From contig JADJJU010000001.1 of the NCBI GenBank assembly GCA_016706365.1, positions 397,001-461,000 on the forward strand: DNA of 64,000 nucleotides, in the 5' to 3' direction. The translations under genes and the position numbers were made by a program. Shown here one piece after another: positions 17,973-28,956 of this stretch. The stretch is from Saprospiraceae bacterium. GTDB taxonomy: Bacteria; Bacteroidota; Bacteroidia; Chitinophagales; Saprospiraceae. The notes beneath the pieces were generated by a model. That model was not told the DNA's origin. It was given only the letters and a program-made list of their open reading frames with translations, and searched no databases. The first letter of the stretch is position 1; each line of letters opens with the position of its first letter.

Positions 17973-20900
17973 ATGTTAGAACGAATCATTCAGTACAGTA
18001 TCCATCATAAGCTAATAGTTCTTTTATTTTCATTAGGAATCATCTTCTTTGGACTGTATTCCCTCTCAAAGATTCCAATTGGAGCTGTTCCTGATGTAAC
18101 TAATAATCAAGTTCAGATTATTACCACTTCCAGGAATTTAGCAACAGAAGATGTGGAAAAATACCTCACCTACCCGGTAGAACTGGAGATGGCCAATCTT
18201 CCCGATGTAAAAGAGATTCGTTCTGTTTCAAAATTTGGTTTATCAGTTGTAACAGTAGTGTTCAATGATGAAATAGGGACCTACTTGCCAAGGCAACTTA
18301 TCGCAGAAAAAATAAAGATTGCCGAAGAAAAGATTCCTGCTGGATTTGGCAAGCTTTTATGGGACCCATTAGCACAGGCTTAGGAGAAATTTATCAATAT
18401 ACAATCGAAGTTGACTCAGCTCACAGAAAAGATTATACACTATCCGATATCAGAACAATTCAGGACTGGATCATCAAACGCCAGCTTTCAGGAATTTCAG
18501 GGGTAGTGGAAGTGAATACCTGGGGTGGCTATTTAAAGCAATATGAAGTAGCCGTCAATCCTGAAAAACTGAGAAGTTTAAAAATATCTCTGGCTCAAAT
18601 GTTTTCTGCCCTTGAAAGAAACAACAGTATTGCCGGAGGAGGTTATATAGAAAAATCAAATCAAACATATTTTATCAGAGGAGAAGGTTTAGTAACTACT
18701 CTTTCAGATATAGAGAATATAGTCATAGAAAACAGAGGCGGAACACCGATCTTCATCAAAGATATTGGAACTGTAGGCTTTGGTCACGCTACGCGTTTTG
18801 GGGCCATTACAGGAAATGGTGAAGGTGAAAAAGTACTGGGCCAGGTCATGATGCTGAAAGATGCAAATTCAAAAGCTGTAATTGAGGCAGTAAAAGAAAG
18901 GGTAGCCAAAATCCAGTCAACACTTCCGGAAGGTATCAGCATTAATCCATTTTTAGAACGAAGTGAATTAATTGCCAAGACAACACTGACTATCGGAGAA
19001 AACCTCATTCTGGGCTGTTTGATAGTAGTTTTCGTGGTGGTGCTTTTGTTAGGGAATTTTCGTTCCGGCCTGGTAGTAGCCTCAGTAATTCCTATGTGTT
19101 TGCTTTTTGCATTATCCCTGATGTACATTTTTGGTGTAGATGCCAATTTGATGAGTCTTGGAGCTATTGATTTTGGAATTATAATTGACGGAGCGGTCAT
19201 CATTGTTGAATTTATTGCTTTTAAGATCACTGCAGAACGATCTCACTTATTGCAATTGCCTAAGGCGGAAAGACAAAATTTCATCGACAATATCACGCAT
19301 GCCGGCGCGAGTAAAATGATGCATTCCGCCGTATTTGGACAGCTCATAATCATTATAGTTTTCATACCAATATTATCTCTTGTCGGTGTAGAAGGCAAAA
19401 TGTTCCAACCAATGGCTCTTGTGTTTTGCTTTGCACTTATCGGAGCAATGCTGATGTGTTTTACATATGTTCCTGTAATGGCTTCGCTATTCATCCGGCC
19501 CTCTGACCCAGGTAAGAAAACGATTTCCACCAGATTGATCTCAAAGCTGGAAAGTATTTATGAACCTGCAATCGTGTGGGCACTTCGCAGAAAAAATCTG
19601 GTCATCAGTGCTGCTATACTTCTGTTAATTGCAGCAGGCTTTTTATTTTATCGCATGGGAGGAGAGTTTGTACCCACTTTGGATGAAGGCGATTTTGTAA
19701 TACAGCCCGTATTAAAAACCGGAACCTCGTTGAGTAAAACAATTGAAGCGACTACCAGAATAGAGCTTATCCTCAAGAAGTTTCCGGAAGTAGATCAGAT
19801 AGTTAGTAGAATTGGAGCTGCAGAGGTACCGACTGACCCCATGTCCATGGAGGAAAGTGATATTATCATAAAACTTAAACCAAAGAAATACTGGAGTTCT
19901 GCGAAAAATAAGGATGAACTTGCAGACAAATTCAAGGATGCATTGTCATCAGAAATCCCGGGGGTAGATTTTGAATTTACACAACCCATTGAGATGCGTT
20001 TCAATGAGCTGATTACCGGAGTCCGTGCAGATTTGGCCATAAAAATATTTGGTGAAGATCTCGGATGTCGGCGTAACATTGAATACGAAGTGGAGAAAGC
20101 CATTCAACAAATTGAAGGGGCTGCAGATATTTCTGTTGAAAAAGCGGCATTTCTTCCTCCAATGTCTGTTAAATATGACAGGCAAAAGATTGCAAAATAC
20201 GGACTGAACATTTCCGACCTGAACAACTTAATAGGATTAGGTTTTGCTGGAATGTCTGCTGGAACAGTGTTTGAGGGCGAAAAGCAATTCGACCTGGTTG
20301 TTCGGTATGATGAGGAGCATCATCAGAATCTTACTGATATTGAAAGTGCGAGCATTCAAATTCCCGATGGTCGTCAACTACCGCTTAGCGAATTCGCCAG
20401 TATCACTAACACAAAGGGGCCTGCTAAAATCTCCAGAGACAATACAAAGAGAAGGATTGTTGTGGGAGTGAATGTCAGAAACAGGGATCTTGAGTCAGTA
20501 GTAAAAGATGTGCAAACTGCTATTGATCAAAAGATTAAACTGCCAACAGGATACTACATTGAATATGGGGGTCAGTTTGAAAACCTGAGAACAGCAAAAG
20601 AGAGACTCATGATTGCGGTTCCGATTGCGCTCATCCTCATTTTTGTTCTCCTATACTTCGCCTTCAATTCTGTAAAGGAAGCCCTCATCATTTACAGTGC
20701 CATTCCGATGTCTGCTATTGGAGGGGTTATTTTTCTTTATTTGAGGGATTTGCCATTCAGTATCTCAGCCGGAGTGGGATTTATTGCACTCTTTGGAATA
20801 GCGGTCTTAAATGGAATTGGTCTCATTGAGGAATTCAAGGAATTGAAAGCACACGGCATTCATGATATAAATGAGCGAATTCTGAAAGGTACCAGCAATA

Positions 20901-22303
20901 GATTGCGCCCGGTCTTGCTAACCGCATCAGCCGCGGCACTTGGGTTTTTACCTATGGCTATTTCAAGCTCAGCAGGAGCTGAAGTTCAAAGGCCTCTGGC
21001 TACAGTCGTGGTTGGTGGCTTGATATCTGCGACCCTGCTTACGCTTATTGTCCTGCCAGTTTTGTATGCCATATTTGATAGAAAAGGCCATGGAATCAAA
21101 AGAAAAATTCCTGTGATAACTGTCGGAATATTTATACTCATGGTTTTTCCTGTCCCTGGATATAGTCAACAAACTGAAATAACCCTTGATCAGGCAATCA
21201 CTCTGGCCTTGTCTAATAATAAAGGATTGAAAGCATCTGCTCAGAGAATGGACCAAAGCAGTCAATTGATTAAAAGCGGATATGAAATCGATAAAACTGA
21301 AATTTACTACAACAGAGATCAAAACAACATTGCACCCAATGATCTACCCTTGAATGTTTGGGGGATCAGTCAATCATTTTCATTTCCAGCAGTGTATGCA
21401 ACCCGAAAAAAAATATTGAAAGGTAAGGCATCGCTTGTCGAACAGCAATACTCATTGGATCAAAGAAATGTAAAAAAAGCGGTATCTAAAGCATATTATG
21501 AAGTAGTGTACTGGCAGGAGATGCTCCGAAGCTACACTTATCTGGATAGTCTCTATGCCACTTTTCAGAATGCTGCGAACAGAAAATTTGAGCAAGGGGA
21601 AACAAAATATCTTGAAAAGCTAATCGCAGAATCGAAGAGAAGTGAGATCTCCATGCAAGTCAATAAAATAAGTGAAAGCCTACAAAAGGCTTATATCAAT
21701 TTCTATCAATGGCTTCAAACTGATACAAAACATGTCATAAAAAATCAGAACCTGCAGAGACTTCCATTTTCAAATCCCGATATGCTGAATCATCCTGGTT
21801 TGATCTTTTTTGATAAATCAGCGGCTATAGCAATGGAACAAGTGAAATTAGAAAAGCAACAGTTGCTCCCTGATATAAATCTGGCCTATTTCAACGGGTT
21901 CAATTCAGGATCCGGCACACGGTTCTATCCTGGTTTCCAGGCAGGAATTGCTGTCCCTTTGTTTTATGGAAGCCAAAAGGCAAAAATTGATGCCGCCAAA
22001 ACTGACATACTAATCATTAATTCCGAAGCTGAAAATTATAAAATTCAGCTTGCATCAAAATACGAGTCATTGCAGTCTGACTTGAGACAATATGAGCAGG
22101 GTCTCGATTATTACCTGACTAAAGGAAAGGCGCTTTCAGAAGAGATACTGTTTCAAGCTAATAGTTCATTTCAAAATGGAGAAATTGATTTCATGGATTA
22201 TATCATACTTCTTGAAAACTCAAAAAATATTGAGCTGGCTTATCTCTCTTCTCTATTCCAGTACAATATAACAGTGCTGGAGGCAAATTATCTAATGAAT
22301 TGA
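17973..22303 (+). CDS. cusA: CusA/CzcA heavy-metal RND pump fused to a TolC-like domain (one frameshift)
   Basis: Proton-driven export of Cu(I)/Ag(I) or divalent metals across both membranes. Start ATG at 17973 (MLERIIQYSI). The first frame stops at 18383 and the second opens at 18359; AGFGK is followed by an expected PFMGPISTGLGEIYQY across one missing base near 18350. RND features: TM blocks near LGAIDFGIIIDGAVI and GFIALFGIAVLNG, and the porter domains. From about ITLDQAITLALSNN onward the last 370 residues are an outer-membrane-factor domain, a known Bacteroidota fusion. The combined product is about 1,440 residues. Confidence 0.93.
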
Positions 22304-22334
22304 CAGTGAAAACTGATTAAAACAAAAATTGAAG

Positions 22335-23476
22335 ATGAAATATTTAAAGTTGATTTCTGTAATCTGCGCTGTAATAATAGCTTCCTGCACGACCCAAATG
22401 GAGCCCGAATCTGAAAAAATATCTGAATCAAGTTCAGAGTCTCAAGTCCTAACAATAACAGACATGCAATTCGAATCTTCCGATATGGCTATTGGAAAAT
22501 TAGAAATGCATGAATTCCATAAGGTATTGAATACGAATGGCATACTGGACGTTCCTCCGCAAAACCGGGTATCGGTAAGCGCATATTTTGGCGGATATAT
22601 AAAGCAAATGAAGCTTTTGACCGGAGAACAAGTTAAAAAAGGACAGACTCTTTTTGTCTTGGAGAATCCGGAATTTGTGCAATTCCAGCAAGATTTTCTG
22701 AAGCAAAAGCGCAACTGGCATATTTGAAGTCTGACTATGAAAGACAGAAAAACCTGATTCAGGACAATGTCACCTCTCAAAAAAATTACCTGAAGGCTGA
22801 ATCAGAATATATGGTAACCAAAGTGAGGGAACAATCGCTTAGAAAAAAATTGATCCTTATGAATATAGACCCGAACACATTAGATATGAGCAATATGAGA
22901 ACCAGCATAAATGTAAATTCTCCTATTGATGGGTTTATTACAAGTGTTAATTTCTCGGGCGGGGCTTTTATTAATCCGGAGGAGGTAGCACTTACCATCA
23001 TCAATACAAATGCCTTATTAGTGTCTTTAAATATTTTCGAAAAAGACCTGAGACACGTACAAATTGGACAACCTATCAAATTCAGATTCCAGGATGACAA
23101 CAGCACTGAATATCAGGCTGTAGTGCATCTGGTAAACAAAACTGTTGATCCTGAGAAGAGGACGGTCGGGGTGTATGGGAAACTCACAGACAAACTTATA
23201 GCTAATAAACTGAATGCAGGGATGTATGTTGAAGCTGAAATTTATACTTCTTCTGAGTCCGGAGAATCACTCCCTCTGGACGCAGTCGTGGAAGCAAATG
23301 GAAAATATTATGTACTTGCAGTCATAAATAAAACAAACACGGAGTATTCCTTTGAGCAAATAGAAGTCAAAGTTGGTGCTTCTAATGATGGCTACATAGA
23401 AATACTTAATGCAGCAGAATTTATTGGCAACTCAGAATTTCTTGTTAAGGGTGCATTTAATTTAATTACTGAATAA
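22335..23476 (+). CDS. cusB: RND periplasmic adaptor, CusB/CzcB-like (one frameshift)
   Basis: Membrane-fusion protein linking the pump to its outer-membrane channel. Start ATG at 22335 gives a lipoprotein signal (LKLISVICAVIIASC). The barrel-sandwich lipoyl motif is seen around VSAYFGGYIKQM and KKGQTLFVLENPEF. The frame ends at 22727 and continues from 22724 (YLKSDYERQKNL, hairpin; then VNSPIDGFITSVNFSGG); one base is missing near 22705. It follows the cusA stop by 31 bases, so it is the same operon. The restored length of about 380 residues is normal. Confidence 0.9.
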
Positions 23477-23825
23477 TGATGAATTAGTCATTGCTATAAT
23501 AGTTTTCCTTCCATGTCTAATTGAACTTTATCAATTAGGATATTATAAGATATTAATCCAAAGTATTCACGAAAAAAACTTTAAGTCAAGCTATTACTTA
23601 ACATTATTCATGCTTTGTTAAGCGATAACTTTGCTATTTACTTCTTTTTGTTAAGTATTAAGAGTTATTCTTTATTCCTCAATAAAAAGAGGACCAATCG
23701 ATTCTAATAGTTACAATGCATTTAAAACAAGTATATATGGAGTATTAATCTTTCCTGGATTGATGCACATAGTCCCTACCACTTCAACATTTTCTCTACC
23801 TTCGCCCCCTGAAAACGAAAACATC
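23477..23825. other. 349-base gap, no gene seen
   Basis: AT-rich spacer between cusB and phnA. No hairpin terminator, repeat or RNA gene could be recognised. An in-frame ATG at 23760 precedes the chosen phnA start but would add a Pro/Ser-rich leader not found in the family. Confidence 0.4.
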
Positions 23826-24392
23826 ATGTCCCTTTTATCGACCGAATTGACTCAGAGATCAGGCTCCATCTGTGAATTGTGTGCCGCCGAAGGAGAATTA
23901 TTTCCCTTTGTAGTAGCACCAAAAACCGGAAACCATGTGGATGATCAAGTCGCTGTTTGTTCTGTATGCCTTGATCAGATTGAAAATCCGGAAAATATAG
24001 ACCCTGAACATTGGAGATTATTAAATGACACAATCTGGAGTCCTGTGCCTGCCATTCAGGTACTCTCTTACAGGATGCTGCATAGATTATCTGATCAGAA
24101 CTGGGCACAGGATCTGTTCGGTATGATGTTTATGGACGAAAGTACAACTGAATGGGCTGAATCAGTTAGCAGCGGAGCACTGGTTCACAAAGATTGCAAT
24201 GGTCAAATCCTACAGGCAGGTGATACTGTGACACTCATCAAAGATCTGGAAGTAAAAGGAGCTAACTTCACAGCCAAGCGCGGAACAGCTGTGAGAAGAA
24301 TCAGTTTGGTACAGGACAATCCGGGTCAAATTGAAGGAAAAGTAAATGATCAACAGATTGTGATTTTGACGCAGTTTGTTAAAAAGTCCTGA
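23826..24392 (+). CDS. phnA: PhnA/YjdM domain protein
   Basis: Start chosen at ATG 23826 (MSLLSTELTQRSG). The N-terminal zinc ribbon has two Cys pairs (CELC and CSVC) and the C-terminal domain holds the PhnA signature VHKDCNGQILQAGDTVTLIKDL and LEVKGANFTAKRGT. It was named from the E. coli phosphonate operon, but the family is not needed for phosphonate use, and no phosphonate genes are near. Role unknown; 188 residues, larger than the 110-residue E. coli form because of the middle helical insert. Confidence 0.88.
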   Translation: MSLLSTELTQRSGSICELCAAEGELFPFVVAPKTGNHVDDQVAVCSVCLDQIENPENIDPEHWRLLNDTIWSPVPAIQVLSYRMLHRLSDQNWAQDLFGMMFMDESTTEWAESVSSGALVHKDCNGQILQAGDTVTLIKDLEVKGANFTAKRGTAVRRISLVQDNPGQIEGKVNDQQIVILTQFVKKS

Positions 24393-24567
24393 AAATTACC
24401 CTTGACTTAAAAGTCATACCACCAGGTCTAATAAATTTAATCTGACATCCATTTAAGATTTAAAACAGTACTCTTTATATGTGCAATTGACTAATTAGTC
24501 GATTAATGAGTATTTAGAAGCTGCAATCCAGTACATTTAAAAATCTTAAGATTTTAAAATTCAGCAT

Positions 24568-25440
24568 ATGACCCAATTTATTCTCCGCATTTCAATCAGC
24601 TTATTTTTCGCAGGAATTTCAGGTGGTAATTTATTTGCACAGGCAGCTGAACATGACGCTGTCAAGCAAAAAATTGATTCCTTTTTCCTCGCTATGACAA
24701 ATGCGGATTCAGCATGGATGAATTCTAATCTTCTACCGGAAACTATTCTCACTACGGTGAAAGGAGATGAATCAAAAAACATGTCCATCACAAAGCAGGA
24801 ATTCATTCAAAGTTTGTTAAAATCAAAAGATGCTAAGGTAAAAATTGATGAAAGACTGCTAAATTATAGCATCCGTGTAGATCAGAATTTTGCCATTGTT
24901 ACAACTGACTATCGTCTTTATGTAAATGATAAATTTATTCATTGTGGTGTCAATTTGTTCACCCTGGTAAAGACAACAGATTCCTGGAAAATCATGAATA
25001 TTTCTGATACCAGACGTAAAGAAAATTGCAATGAAAATCCTGTTGCAGACATCAATAAATTTATGGACGACTGGCACTTAGCAGCTGCAAGGGCAGATGC
25101 AGATAAGTTCTTCGGCTCTATGACTGAAGATGGAATTTATATCGGTACAGATAAGACTGAAAGATGGTTTCGGGATGAAATCAGGGAATGGAGCAAAAAA
25201 TATTTTGAGCGCAAAAGTGCCTGGGATTTCAAGCCTCTTGAAAGACAAGTTCACTTATCTGAAGATGGCCAATATGCATGGTTCAATGAAACACTGGACA
25301 CCTGGATGGGCATCTGTCGCGGTTCCGGCATTCTTGTGAAAAGTGCTGATAGCTGGCTGATCAAACAATATCACCTGTCTGTAACAATTGACAATGATAA
25401 GATTGATGGGTTTTTGAAGGTAATTGGGAAGAAAGAGTGA
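24568..25440 (+). CDS. exported protein with two NTF2-like (SnoaL/DUF4440) domains
   Basis: Signal peptide (ISISLFFAGISGGNLFAQ), then two cone-shaped NTF2-like folds in tandem. The first (about 30-150) has IDSFFLAMTNADSAWM and SWKIMNISDTRRK; the second (about 155-285) repeats the layout with INKFMDDWHLAAARADADKF and SWLIKQYHLSVTI. The duplication is inside one gene. Such domains can be small hydrolases or ligand binders; no catalytic set is obvious, and periplasmic location is inferred from the signal. Confidence 0.8.
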   Translation: MTQFILRISISLFFAGISGGNLFAQAAEHDAVKQKIDSFFLAMTNADSAWMNSNLLPETILTTVKGDESKNMSITKQEFIQSLLKSKDAKVKIDERLLNYSIRVDQNFAIVTTDYRLYVNDKFIHCGVNLFTLVKTTDSWKIMNISDTRRKENCNENPVADINKFMDDWHLAAARADADKFFGSMTEDGIYIGTDKTERWFRDEIREWSKKYFERKSAWDFKPLERQVHLSEDGQYAWFNETLDTWMGICRGSGILVKSADSWLIKQYHLSVTIDNDKIDGFLKVIGKKE

Positions 25441-25699
25441 TTTTTGAATTTAGAAATCAGAAGGTAGAAGGTAGAAAGAAGTATAGGGATATTAGAAAGG
25501 ATAAAGTACTCCCTCTACCTCCGACGTTCACCGTTTAATTTATATCCTCTTGCATTATGCCTCTTACTTTTTTACCGTTCGCCTTATCCCTTTCTGCTTC
25601 TTCCTTTCACATTTTACCTTTCACATTTTACCTTTCACTATTCACAATTCACAATTCACCATTCACCATTTACCATTTACCTAACTCAGTCCCATTTCC
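25441..25699. repeat. word-like degenerate repeat (CATTTTACCTTTCA, TTCACCATTCACC)
   Basis: The gap is built of short words that drift gradually: TTTCACATTTTACC twice, then TTCACAATTCACAATTC, CACCATTCACC and ATTTACCATTTACC. An ORF covering part of it (25557-25778) reflects the repeat only. Confidence 0.6.
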
Positions 25700-25707
25700 T
25701 ACCTTTG
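25700..25707 (+). promoter_or_regulatory. Bacteroidota -7 box (TACCTTTG) almost at the start codon
   Basis: Full TAnnTTTG match ending 4 bases before the ATG at 25712. Transcription would begin at or next to the start codon, giving a leaderless mRNA for the DUF4268 gene. Confidence 0.4.
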
Positions 25708-25711
25708 CCCC

Positions 25712-26179
25712 ATGTATTCCCGACAAGAAGCTTCCCGCATTCGCAAAGAATTTTGGACCCGTCTCGGTCAATATTTAGCACCCATTCCAGGAGCTGATGG
25801 GCTGAAAGTCAATTGGCTCAATTACAAAACAGGGTATAAAGGTCTATACTTTCGAATGGACGCTGACCAGAAAAAAGTGAGTATTTCGATTGAAATGGAT
25901 CATAGCGATCCCGACTTGAGACAGTTATTCTTTGAGCAATTTTTAGAGTTGAAATCTGTGCTCCATTCAACTCTGAATGAGGAGTGGGATTGGCAGCCGA
26001 ATGCTGTAAATGAACTGGGACAGACCATCAGCAGGATTGGAAAATCGATCTCTGGAGTCAATATTTTTGATGAGAAGACCTGGCCTAAAATGATTGGATT
26101 TTTAAAACCCCGGATCATTGCTTTGGATGAATTCTGGAGCATGGCGAAGGATCATTTTGAAGAGTTGAGATCATTGTGA
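25712..26179 (+). CDS. DUF4268 domain protein
   Basis: A 155-residue cytoplasmic protein matching DUF4268 along its length: EASRIRKEFWTRLGQYL, VNWLNYKTGYKGLYFRMDAD, LFFEQFLELKSVLHSTL and KPRIIALDEFW. The domain is often attached to or near restriction and defence enzymes, but here it stands alone and no defence gene adjoins. Function unknown. It converges on the LytTR regulator across 10 bases. Confidence 0.85.
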   Translation: MYSRQEASRIRKEFWTRLGQYLAPIPGADGLKVNWLNYKTGYKGLYFRMDADQKKVSISIEMDHSDPDLRQLFFEQFLELKSVLHSTLNEEWDWQPNAVNELGQTISRIGKSISGVNIFDEKTWPKMIGFLKPRIIALDEFWSMAKDHFEELRSL

Positions 26180-26189
26180 ATCATTCAGC

Positions 26190-26942
26190 TCAAGCCAAGG
26201 CCTCCATCCGCTCTAAAAATTCAATTCTTTTCTTGGGCGAGATACTCAGTTCTGCTTTATCATTCATCACCACAAAACCACCATCAGATTTGACAAATTT
26301 GCGTACTTCATGGAGATTGATCAGATAGCTGTTGTGCACCCGCATGAATTGCACAGGGTCAAGTAAATTCTCATATTCCTTCAGATTTTTGCTTACGATT
26401 ATTTTCCGTTGTCCGGAAAGGTGAAAATTAGTGTATGAGCCATTCGCTTCACAATAAAGAATTTCAGATGCATTGATAAACTCCAGACCATCCGAAGTAG
26501 CCAGACAAATTTTCCGGGGAGATTTTTCAATAGCTTTAAAATGAGAAAACAGGACATCCATCTGGGCTTGCTTCACCTCTTTGGTTTTCTTTACCAATGC
26601 ACGCTGAATAGCAGATTTGAGCTCTTCCAGATCAATAGGTTTCAGCAGATAATCCAGCGAACTGAATTTGATTGCTTTGATGGCATACTGTTCAAATGCA
26701 GTTGTGAAAATGACCTCAAATGCCATGTCCTGCAATTGAGCGAGGATATCAAAACTTGTTCCGGTTTGCAATTCGATGTCGAGAAAAACCAAATCCGGCT
26801 TAGTATTCCTAATGAGCGGAATCGCCTGATCTACAGACTCCGCCATTCCTGAAACAGTCACTTCAGGACAGAATTCTTCCAGCAGGTTTTTCAATGTTTC
26901 CCGGCTGTATTTTTCATCTTCAACTATAATAGTATTCAACAT
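26190..26942 (-). CDS. LytTR-family response regulator
   Basis: Receiver domain (phospho-acceptor Asp in PDLVFLDIELQTG, switch Lys in YLLKPIDLEEL) followed by a LytTR DNA-binding domain at about 150-250 (EILYCEANGSYTNFHL, FMRVHNSYLINLHEVRKF). The gene lies 9 bases downstream of the LytS-type kinase portion, so it is the partner output of the two sensor genes upstream. Targets are not evident from this window. Confidence 0.92.
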   Translation of the reverse strand: MLNTIIVEDEKYSRETLKNLLEEFCPEVTVSGMAESVDQAIPLIRNTKPDLVFLDIELQTGTSFDILAQLQDMAFEVIFTTAFEQYAIKAIKFSSLDYLLKPIDLEELKSAIQRALVKKTKEVKQAQMDVLFSHFKAIEKSPRKICLATSDGLEFINASEILYCEANGSYTNFHLSGQRKIIVSKNLKEYENLLDPVQFMRVHNSYLINLHEVRKFVKSDGGFVVMNDKAELSISPKKRIEFLERMEALA

Positions 26943-26951
26943 AATATTTCT

Positions 26952-27935
26952 TTAAACAGGTATTATTTTAACTAAAACCTCTGTTCCCAGAGCTTCATTT
27001 TTGTCATTTTTCAAATCAGTAATCTTAATCAACTCATCCAGAGAAACATCAGGATTCAACGCACATAATCTCCTGCCTGTCACCTCCAGACCCCGCGATG
27101 GAATCTTAAGGGAGCGGCTTGCATTACTAATTCCTGAAGCCACTCTTCCTACTCCATTATCAGTGATTCGGCAACAGAGCCAGTTATCATCCTGAAAATA
27201 ATGGATGTCAAGTTTACGATCTCCGGTTTTCGGTAGCAAGCCATGCAATATGGCATTTTCAATAAATGGCTGAATCAACAAAACAGGAACTTCAAGATTA
27301 TAAATATCGAGCGAAGGATCAGTAGATATCTGATAAGTAAATCCATCTTCAAATCGCAAAGCCTCCAGCTCGAGGTAAATGCGCAAGAGCTTCAATTCCT
27401 CCTCCAACACCAAATTATTGGTCACCGAATCTTCCAGAACCTGCCGCAACAAGCTGGAGAATTTGGACAAATATTTCAATGCAGACACTTTTTCATTAGA
27501 GGTGATAAAATGTTGAATAGATCCCAATGAATTAAAGATAAAATGCGGATTGATCTGTGCCCTTAGCATTCTGCTTTCCAGTTCTTTATTTGCGGCTTCA
27601 ATTTGCTGGTGTTGCTTTTCGATATGCTGATTTTTTTCAAGCAATAATTTATTGGTCGTATGTCGAATCTGATAGCGCTGATAGAAAAGCCAGCTTGAAA
27701 TTCCCACTAGTATCAGAGCCAAAGAAAGCAACCATTTCACCAAATTATCTCTCCTTATCCTGTCATATAAACTTTCAATTTCAGTTGTTTGCGCTTTTAA
27801 TTTTAAATCCTTTTCATACATCTCAAACCTTGCCTGCCATTTTTGAAATGCATCTGCTTTTTCTTCTGCATATAACTGATCCTTTAACTTTGAGGCAGCA
27901 CTTGTATGGGTCAGAGCATCAGATAATATTGCCAC
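26952..27935 (-). CDS. LytS-type histidine kinase domain, 3' part of a TPR sensor kinase
   Basis: Second half of a gene that begins at 28956. A single TM helix (WLLSLALILVGISSWLFY) is followed by a coiled coil and the His_kinase domain with phospho-acceptor His in AQINPHFIFNSLGSIQ, an intact N box (QPFIENAILHGLL) and G box (TDNGVGR). The upstream TPR frame stops at 27919 and this frame continues the same protein from about ALTHTSAASKLKDQ; one base is lost or gained near 27925. Full product is about 665 residues and would phosphorylate the LytTR regulator next door. Confidence 0.88.
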   Translation of the reverse strand: MAILSDALTHTSAASKLKDQLYAEEKADAFQKWQARFEMYEKDLKLKAQTTEIESLYDRIRRDNLVKWLLSLALILVGISSWLFYQRYQIRHTTNKLLLEKNQHIEKQHQQIEAANKELESRMLRAQINPHFIFNSLGSIQHFITSNEKVSALKYLSKFSSLLRQVLEDSVTNNLVLEEELKLLRIYLELEALRFEDGFTYQISTDPSLDIYNLEVPVLLIQPFIENAILHGLLPKTGDRKLDIHYFQDDNWLCCRITDNGVGRVASGISNASRSLKIPSRGLEVTGRRLCALNPDVSLDELIKITDLKNDKNEALGTEVLVKIIPV

Positions 27936-28956
27936 TCTTCACAAAATATTCTGCCAACTTTTCATGTGCATCTTTTTGCTTTTGCAAGCTTTCCATTTCT
28001 AAGGAATATTGCAAATGACGTTTCATATATGAAATGGCCTGAGAATAGTTTTTATTCATATAATTTAAATCCGCAAGATTATACAGTGCATCCACCATCC
28101 CTTCTTTCAGATTCAATTCTTCACTCATGTTGAGACTCTCCAGGAACAGCTCATTCGCCCTTTCATTTATTCCTTTTGAAAGATAAACCTGTCCAAGTGT
28201 ATTCAAAGCCGATGCTTCACTGATCCGATCACCATTATTTTTAACAAATTGCAAATGAGTGCTCAAATATTCCAATGCCTGATCGAGTTTTCCCTGGTTT
28301 CTATAAATAAGACCAATGCTGTGGTAAGCATTACTTTGACCTATGGAATCATTCAGTGACTTATAAATATCGATGACTTGCCCGAAATATTCCAAAGCTT
28401 TTTCAGAATCGCCGGTCATATCCAGAATGGTAGCAATATTGTGAAGTGCAGATGCTCGGCCGGCCAGATTTCCCAAAGAATCCTGTATTTGCAGAGATCT
28501 TAAATAACAGGATTGAGCAACTGTATAAGCGCCTATCCGCTTGTATACATTACCGAGATTGTTGTGTGCATCAGCGATATATTTTCCATTTTTGAGTTCT
28601 TTATGTAATTGCAGACTTTTAGAAAAATACTCCATAGAATTGGCGTATTGCCCCATAATACCATAGCATATACCTATGCTATTTAGAATTTTTGCCTGCC
28701 TGCTTTTATCAACATATTCCTCTGCAAGACTCAACGCAGAATGGAGTACATCAATAGCAGATTCAACATCTGATTTTCTTAATTCACTACCATACTTTAA
28801 CATAGCATCCATCTTCAGTGTATCAACTGTCGCCTTTTGCATTTCCATTTTTAAGCTATCCAGTTTCGATTTTTGAGCATACACAGAAGTTTGGAGAACG
28901 CAGATGATGATCAGCAAACAAAGAATGCATTTAATATTTAATGTGCAAAGCTTCAT
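27919..28956 (-). CDS. TPR sensor portion, 5' part of the same kinase gene
   Basis: Signal peptide or N-terminal anchor (ILCLLIIICVLQTSVYAQ), then about eight tetratricopeptide repeats (for example AKILNSIGICYGIMGQYANSM, NAYHSIGLIYRNQGKLDQAL), predicted periplasmic. In Bacteroidota such TPR arrays are the sensory part of LytS-like kinases. The reading frame ends GNII at 27919 beside the kinase half. Its ATG overlaps the stop of the GAF-kinase gene by four bases (ATGA), so all three signalling genes form one operon. Confidence 0.87.
   Translation of the reverse strand: MKLCTLNIKCILCLLIIICVLQTSVYAQKSKLDSLKMEMQKATVDTLKMDAMLKYGSELRKSDVESAIDVLHSALSLAEEYVDKSRQAKILNSIGICYGIMGQYANSMEYFSKSLQLHKELKNGKYIADAHNNLGNVYKRIGAYTVAQSCYLRSLQIQDSLGNLAGRASALHNIATILDMTGDSEKALEYFGQVIDIYKSLNDSIGQSNAYHSIGLIYRNQGKLDQALEYLSTHLQFVKNNGDRISEASALNTLGQVYLSKGINERANELFLESLNMSEELNLKEGMVDALYNLADLNYMNKNYSQAISYMKRHLQYSLEMESLQKQKDAHEKLAEYFVKSGNII

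Noticed and set aside
27919..27935. Programmed ribosomal frameshift joining the TPR and kinase halves
   Set aside because: No slippery heptamer or downstream structure is seen, and similar breaks occur in many unrelated genes here, so an indel error is simpler.
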